From: Deinococcus humi | GTDB lineage: Bacteria > Deinococcota > Deinococci > Deinococcales > Deinococcaceae | Length of the DNA stretch: 27,645 nt | Assembly (NCBI RefSeq): GCF_014201875.1 | Contig: NZ_JACHFL010000029.1 | Coordinates: 1-27,645 of the forward strand | Reading direction: 5' to 3' | Shown: in pieces, positions 23,244 to 27,645 of the stretch | How positions within the stretch are numbered: position 1 is the stretch's first letter | How the letters are laid out: each line of letters begins with the position of its first letter | Notes under the pieces: model-generated | Told to the model about the DNA's origin: nothing | Databases searched by the model: none | Seen by the model: the letters and a program-made list of their open reading frames with translations, nothing else | Translations under genes and position numbers: made by a program

Positions 23244-24725
23244 ATGACCCAATCCACCACCCGCGATATCGTCCAGAAGCTCTGGAACCTATGCAACGTG
23301 CTCAAAGATGACGGCGTGACCTACCACCAGTACGTCACGGAACTGACCTATCTGCTGTTCCTGAAGATGGCTGAGGAGACCGGGACCGAGGACCAGTTGC
23401 CTGAAGGCTACCGTTGGGTCGACCTCGCGGGCCGCACAGGTCTCGATCAGCTCAACTTCTACAAGGCCCTGCTGCTGCACCTGGGCACGGACACCAGCGG
23501 GTTGATTCAGGAGATCTTCGCCAACGCGGCCACCATCATCCGCAAACCCACCACGCTGCATATCCTCGTGACCGCCATGGCGAACCTCGACTGGTACAGC
23601 GCCCGGCAAGAAGGGCTGGGCGACCTGTACGAAGGTCTCCTCGAGAAGAACGCCAACGAGAAGAAGAGCGGCGCGGGGCAGTACTTCACGCCGCGGCCTC
23701 TGATCGAATCCATCGTGGCCCTGATGAAGCCGACGCTTGAAGATGTGATCCAGGACCCAGCGGCAGGCACCGGCGGCTTTCTGATCGCCGCGAACCACGA
23801 CATCCGGGAGAACAGCGATCCGGACAGCTGGACCGAGGCTGAGCAGCGCAAGTACCGCCGGGGCACTTTCTACGGCATTGAACTCGTGCAGGACACGCAC
23901 CGTCTCGCGCTGATGAACCTGCTGCTGCACGGTCTGGACTACGATCCGGAAGGCGCAGGGATTCGCCTGGGCGACACGCTAGGAAGCGAAGGGGAGAAGC
24001 TGCCAGAAGCGACGCTGATCCTCAGCAATCCGCCCTTCGGGACCAAGAAAGGGGGTGGGCTGCCCACCCGTACGGACTTCACTTTCCCCACCAGCAACAA
24101 GCAGTTCGCGTTTCTGCAGCACATTTACCGCAGCCTGAAGCCAGGGGGGCGCGCCGCTGTGGTTCTGCCCGACAATGTGCTGTTCGAAAGCAACACCGGC
24201 CGTGACATTCGCCAGGACCTGATGAACAAGTGCCGCCTCCACACCATCCTGCGGCTGCCCACCGGCATCTTTTACGCTCAGGGCGTGAAGACCAACGTCC
24301 TGTTCTTCACGCGGGGCGAGACGGACAAGGGCAACACCACCGAGGTGTGGGTCTATGACCTGCGGGCCAACATGCCGCAGTTCGGCAAGCGGACCCAACT
24401 AACGCGGAAGCACTTCGAGGAATTTGAGCTCGCCTTTGGACCAGATCCCTGTGGTGGAGCAGAAGCGATGGCAGCACGCGTAGACACGGGGCTGGAGGGC
24501 CGCTTCCGGAGGTTCACGCGGGCGGAAATCACAGACCGTAGGGATAGTCTGGATGTTTCCTGGCTGAAGGACGAGAGCGAGAATGGGGGAGAGCTGCCCG
24601 ATCCAACCATTCTGGCCAGCAGTGTGATTACGGAGCTTGAAGCGGCTCTGGCCGAGATGCAGAGCATTCTTCTTGAATTGGGTGCGACAGAAGAAGATCT
24701 GGAAGCGGTCGGGGTACTGGCGTGA
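23244..24725 (+). CDS. hsdM: Type I restriction-modification N6-adenine methyltransferase subunit
   Basis: The protein has 493 residues, and AAGGA lies 7 bases before the ATG. The N-terminal HsdM helical domain (about 5-130) is followed by the methylase domain with the SAM motif DPAAGTGGF (from D171) and the catalytic NPPF at 262-265. 'QYFTPRPLIESIVALM' is the usual family block before motif I. It methylates adenine in the site chosen by HsdS and, with HsdR, forms the restriction complex. The TGA overlaps the hsdS start (GTGA, 24722-24725). The gene is intact and close to the family's usual length. Confidence 0.95.
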   Translation: MTQSTTRDIVQKLWNLCNVLKDDGVTYHQYVTELTYLLFLKMAEETGTEDQLPEGYRWVDLAGRTGLDQLNFYKALLLHLGTDTSGLIQEIFANAATIIRKPTTLHILVTAMANLDWYSARQEGLGDLYEGLLEKNANEKKSGAGQYFTPRPLIESIVALMKPTLEDVIQDPAAGTGGFLIAANHDIRENSDPDSWTEAEQRKYRRGTFYGIELVQDTHRLALMNLLLHGLDYDPEGAGIRLGDTLGSEGEKLPEATLILSNPPFGTKKGGGLPTRTDFTFPTSNKQFAFLQHIYRSLKPGGRAAVVLPDNVLFESNTGRDIRQDLMNKCRLHTILRLPTGIFYAQGVKTNVLFFTRGETDKGNTTEVWVYDLRANMPQFGKRTQLTRKHFEEFELAFGPDPCGGAEAMAARVDTGLEGRFRRFTRAEITDRRDSLDVSWLKDESENGGELPDPTILASSVITELEAALAEMQSILLELGATEEDLEAVGVLA

Positions 24726-26272
24726 TAGAGGAGGAGAGAGGATTGCCGGAAGGATGGGCTGCAACAACATTGGGAGAAATTTGTTCTCGCATCGTTGACG
24801 GCTCCCACAATCCTCCCAAATCAAGAGAGAGCGGCCTGCCGATGCTCAGTGCCAGAAATATTCAAAAGCGCCGAATTCATTTTGATGATTTTCGCCTCAT
24901 TTCAGAGGAAGAGTTTGCAAGCGAAAATAGACGAACACAAATAAGAGCAGGAGATGTACTGCTCACAATTGTGGGAGCTATTGGTCGTACAGCAGTCGTT
25001 CCTGATGGACTTGAGCTTTTCACTCTTCAGAGGAGTGTGGCGGTCCTGAGGACCCAGGAAGCAGCACCGCGGCTGCTCAGTTTTTTCCTTGAGTCTCCAG
25101 CCCTGCAGCGATTTTTTGAAGAAAACGCAAAGGGAACAGCGCAAAAAGGTATCTATCTAAAGGCTCTCTCAGAAGCGCCATGCCCTTTGCCTCCCTTGCC
25201 CGAGCAAATGCGTATCGCTGATAAGTTGGATGCTCTGCTGGCCCGCGTGGAAGCGGGCCGGGAGCGGCTGGAGCGCGTGCCGGGGCTACTGAAACGCTTC
25301 CGCCAGAGCGTGCTGAGCGCGGCAGTGAGCGGGGAACTGACGCGAGAGTGGCGCGGAGGTGGGGATGCGGATTGGATGGAGAAACCACTCAATCAAGTTG
25401 CCTTCTCGAAACTTGGCAAGATGTTGGATCAAAACAAGAACATAGGAACCCTGAGGCCCTATCTGCGTAACGTCAATGTTCGCTGGTTTAGTTTTCAGCT
25501 TGATGATGTGTATAGCTTGCGGGTTGAGGATGCAGAGCGGCTAGCTCTCTCGGTCAGAGCTGGGGATGTTCTGATTTGTGAAGGTGGAGAACCGGGACGT
25601 TGTGCTGTTTGGGATGGAGAAGAAGGCGTGTACGTTTACCAGAAGGCTCTCCATCGTGTCCGAGTTGGAGACGAACTGAACCCGCACTGGCTGACGTTCT
25701 GCCTGAAAGTATCTGCGGACTCTGAAGCGTTGGAAGATCACTTCACGGGAACAACGATCAAGCATTTGACTGGAGCGGCTCTCGCACGCTTTCCAGTTCC
25801 CCTCCCGCCGCTCTCCGAACAGCTTGAAATCGTGAGCCGTGTCGAAGCCCTCTTCGCCATCGCAGACCGCATCGAGGCCCGCTATCAATCAGCCCTGACC
25901 ACCTTCAACCGCCTGACGCCCGCGCTGCTGGCGAAGGCGTTCCGGGGCGAACTGGTGCCGCAGCACCCCAATGACGAGCCGGCATCGGTGTTGCTGGAAC
26001 GCATCCGGGCAACGCGGGCAGCGTCAGGCGAAAAGCTGAAGCGGGGGCGTCAGGCAGGGAAGGGAACGGCTAAAGGGGTGAACAGCTCAGACGGCGCGGA
26101 GCCGAAGCGTCGAGGCAGGTCACCTAAAGTGCAGGCGGGAGGAGACATGAGCGCAGCGTCCGCCATCACACAGGCCAGCAGCTACGAGGATGCGGTGCGG
26201 AAATTGGAAGCGCAGAAGCTCCAGCGGGCGCAGGGCACCCGTCAAATCAGCCTCTTCGGGGCTGAGGACTGA
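24722..26272 (+). CDS. hsdS: Type I restriction-modification specificity subunit
   Basis: The protein has 516 residues and starts at GTG 24722 inside the hsdM stop. It has two target-recognition domains (about 10-145 and 220-350). Each is followed by a conserved helical spacer: LPPLPEQMRIADKLDALLAR, and LPPLSEQLEIVSRVEALFAI. These helices set the distance between the two half-sites. The first recognition domain is about 40% GC in a sampled line, while the first spacer is about 72%, so this domain has probably been exchanged by recombination. An 80-90-residue tail rich in Lys, Arg, Gly and Ala follows the second spacer and ends in QISLFGAED. It is an unusual extension but resembles C-termini of other HsdS proteins. 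The recognised site cannot be predicted by eye. Confidence 0.93.
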   Translation: MIEEERGLPEGWAATTLGEICSRIVDGSHNPPKSRESGLPMLSARNIQKRRIHFDDFRLISEEEFASENRRTQIRAGDVLLTIVGAIGRTAVVPDGLELFTLQRSVAVLRTQEAAPRLLSFFLESPALQRFFEENAKGTAQKGIYLKALSEAPCPLPPLPEQMRIADKLDALLARVEAGRERLERVPGLLKRFRQSVLSAAVSGELTREWRGGGDADWMEKPLNQVAFSKLGKMLDQNKNIGTLRPYLRNVNVRWFSFQLDDVYSLRVEDAERLALSVRAGDVLICEGGEPGRCAVWDGEEGVYVYQKALHRVRVGDELNPHWLTFCLKVSADSEALEDHFTGTTIKHLTGAALARFPVPLPPLSEQLEIVSRVEALFAIADRIEARYQSALTTFNRLTPALLAKAFRGELVPQHPNDEPASVLLERIRATRAASGEKLKRGRQAGKGTAKGVNSSDGAEPKRRGRSPKVQAGGDMSAASAITQASSYEDAVRKLEAQKLQRAQGTRQISLFGAED

Positions 26273-26589
26273 TGGGGTACTGCCGCGAGCATCTTTGTCC
26301 AAAGTGCGGCTACAAGGCCGTGGTGTCAGGTGGCCCCGACGTAGGGATGGCCATGAGGTACACGCTGACGATTTCCTGCCGGGATTGCCAGGACCTGTAC
26401 GACGTGGGCTGGCTGGATCCTAAATTCGTGACAGATCCTGAAGGTCAATCGTCCTTCCAGTGGAAGCAGCTCAGGCTCCGCTGTCCGGAGGACGCGAGAC
26501 ATCAGTGGGAACCGTATACCGGTCATTGTCCGGTGTGCTCATCAACGCTGCAGATCAACGAGGAGGGGGAAGGTTATCACTGGGACTGA
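26272..26589 (+). CDS. Zinc-ribbon hypothetical protein
   Basis: The protein has 105 residues. Its ATG shares one base with the hsdS stop (TGATG), so translation is coupled. Four cysteine groups are visible: CREHLCPKCGY at the N-terminus, CRDC near residue 37, C at 'RCPEDARHQW', and CPVCSS near residue 88. They could bind one or two zinc ions as rubredoxin-like ribbons. The long acidic and aromatic loop 'DVGWLDPKFVTDPEGQ' carries no family name I recognise. Position at the end of the hsdMS operon suggests a role connected with the restriction system or with the next gene, but this is inference. Confidence 0.72.
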   Translation: MGYCREHLCPKCGYKAVVSGGPDVGMAMRYTLTISCRDCQDLYDVGWLDPKFVTDPEGQSSFQWKQLRLRCPEDARHQWEPYTGHCPVCSSTLQINEEGEGYHWD

Positions 26590-26602
26590 ACTGATTTTGC
26601 CC

Positions 26603-27559
26603 ATGGACGTCGCCATGGAGCAGTACGAGGCCTTGCGCGCTCAATACCGTGTGGGGGCGTCCAGGTCCCGGGGATATGCCGGAGCCGTCAATCAGGCCCT
26701 GATAGTCATGTGGGAGGAGTACACCGCCCCCTACCGCGTGGTGCGGTTTGAGGAGTACGGCTCTGAGGTTCACCCGCATTACGTGGTCTACCGGGTGGAG
26801 GGGCATGGCATCGAGTGGGAAGTGTGGCACCTGCGCGGTGAGCACCGGGAGCGCGACGCGGTGCGGATGAGCGTGATGCTGCGCAACGAAAAACTCGTCG
26901 CCCAGCAGGACGCCCTCGAGGTGGGTGCCCTGGACTGGTCTCTCCGGCACTGTCAGGCGAACGTGCTGGCCCTGAAGGGCCTGGCGCCAGCACCGCAAGC
27001 TCAGACGACTGGACGGCCTGGTCCCTCGCCACAGCCCCGGCCCACACCGGAGAGCGAGTGGCAGCGGCCCTCGCTCTTCACGGAAGAGGTCCAGACGCTG
27101 GAATACGTCCTGGAGTTCGGAGGTGAAGGGGGGCGCGCCGCCATCATGCGGACGCACCTCCGGGGGCGGCCACGGTACTGGACGCTGCAAAACCACGTCA
27201 CCTGGGACGCAGACGATGAGCCGCTAGTCACGGGAACCAGCCTGGAGTTCCTCGGCACCGAGGCCGACGCGGCCTTGCGGGCCTGTCCTTACCCCTGGGC
27301 AAAGCTGGTGGGTCTGGCTCTGGTGCCTGACCTGGTGCCCCTGGTACAAGCCATCCTGGCGGAGCAGGGGAGAACCCTCGATGACTGGCTGCAGTACTTC
27401 GAAAGCGACGACGCCCAGAAATGGTCCTGCCGATATGCCTGGTGGGGGTGTGACACCTTCACGGATGGGCCCGTGGACGCGTACTGGCTGACCGCTCGCC
27501 CGGAGGTGGTGCGCCGGACGCTGGGCGGCCTTTCTCAGGCACAGGTGATCTGGGGTTGA
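26603..27559 (+). CDS. Hypothetical protein, last gene of the hsdMS operon
   Basis: The protein has 318 residues from ATG 26603. TTG 26597 and ATG 26615 are other possible starts, and none has a good ribosome-binding site. It begins 13 bases after the zinc-ribbon stop. There are two apparent domains. Residues about 1-125 are mixed alpha/beta (EQYEALRAQYRVGASRSRG, EYGSEVHPHYVVYRVEGHG, EWEVWHLRGEHRERDAVRMS). A Pro-rich linker (about 127-152) follows. The second domain has WTLQNHVTWDADD and ends with a Trp-rich C-terminus (YAWWGCDTF, DAYWLTA). No catalytic motif or membrane segment is recognised. A function tied to the restriction island is possible only from position. Confidence 0.7.
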   Translation: MDVAMEQYEALRAQYRVGASRSRGYAGAVNQALIVMWEEYTAPYRVVRFEEYGSEVHPHYVVYRVEGHGIEWEVWHLRGEHRERDAVRMSVMLRNEKLVAQQDALEVGALDWSLRHCQANVLALKGLAPAPQAQTTGRPGPSPQPRPTPESEWQRPSLFTEEVQTLEYVLEFGGEGGRAAIMRTHLRGRPRYWTLQNHVTWDADDEPLVTGTSLEFLGTEADAALRACPYPWAKLVGLALVPDLVPLVQAILAEQGRTLDDWLQYFESDDAQKWSCRYAWWGCDTFTDGPVDAYWLTARPEVVRRTLGGLSQAQVIWG

Positions 27560-27580
27560 CTCGGTTTCGAGTCGCTAAGG

Positions 27581-27645
27581 TTAAGCAGCTGTAGCCTGGC
27601 ACTCGGCTTCCAGGGGCGTCAAGTATCCCAGGCTCGAATGCCGCC
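27581..27645 (-). CDS. IS3-family transposase OrfB, C-terminal end (partial)
   Basis: Reading in from the right edge, the frame gives RHSSLGYLTPLEAECQATAA and stops at TAA (27581-27583). 'RRHSSLGYLTP.E.E' is the classic end of the IS3-family DDE integrase-type transposase, following the catalytic Glu helix outside the window. The short space between here and the preceding gene holds GACTC/GAGTC (27558-27573), which may belong to the element's terminal repeat. The rest of the element lies beyond the window. Confidence 0.8.
   Translation of the reverse strand, partial: RHSSLGYLTPLEAECQATAA

Overview
The window looks like part of a bacterial accessory replicon, most likely a plasmid or megaplasmid of Deinococcus or a close relative. 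This is inferred. It rests on a parAB partition locus with the 'NHAGG' type of ParA, a BTAD-type regulator, a set of related tyrosine recombinases, promoters that appear to give leaderless messages, and many insertion-sequence remnants. There is no rRNA, tRNA or housekeeping gene to fix the species. GC is about 60% over most of the window, with one sharp low-GC island at about 20.1-22.2 kb.

Left part (1-3.9 kb) is a zone of mobile-element turnover. It holds the edge of an IS630-like element that cuts a tyrosine recombinase, a second intact recombinase of the same family, an IS6-family transposase remnant, a HEAT-like protein and a twice-frameshifted IS5-family transposase. From 3.9 to 9.3 kb, all on the minus strand, lie a secreted helical protein, an amidohydrolase-2 family metal-dependent hydrolase and a large lipoprotein with parallel beta-helix type repeats.

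Central part (9.5-16.1 kb): a decayed BTAD regulator lies just upstream of an intact paralogue, followed by a third recombinase that has lost its N-terminus. Then come parB and parA on the minus strand. ParA carries an N-terminal Phd/YefM antitoxin-like domain, and a perfect 20-bp palindrome lies upstream of it (candidate centromere or operator). Two small secreted proteins follow.

Right part (16.5-27.6 kb) is a defence island. It holds a type I restriction-modification system in which hsdR is separated from hsdM-hsdS. Between them are (a) an AT-rich, translationally coupled pair, a YaaC-like protein and a nucleoside 2-deoxyribosyltransferase-like enzyme, and (b) an excisionase-type HTH antitoxin with a PIN toxin, which heads the hsdMS operon. 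Two unrecognised genes, one a zinc ribbon, follow hsdS in tight spacing. The window ends inside an IS3-family transposase. The YaaC/NDT pair is the best candidate for an undescribed system: it could be an abortive-infection type module carried as cargo between the restriction subunit and its methylase. The Phd-ParA fusion is the second most notable feature.
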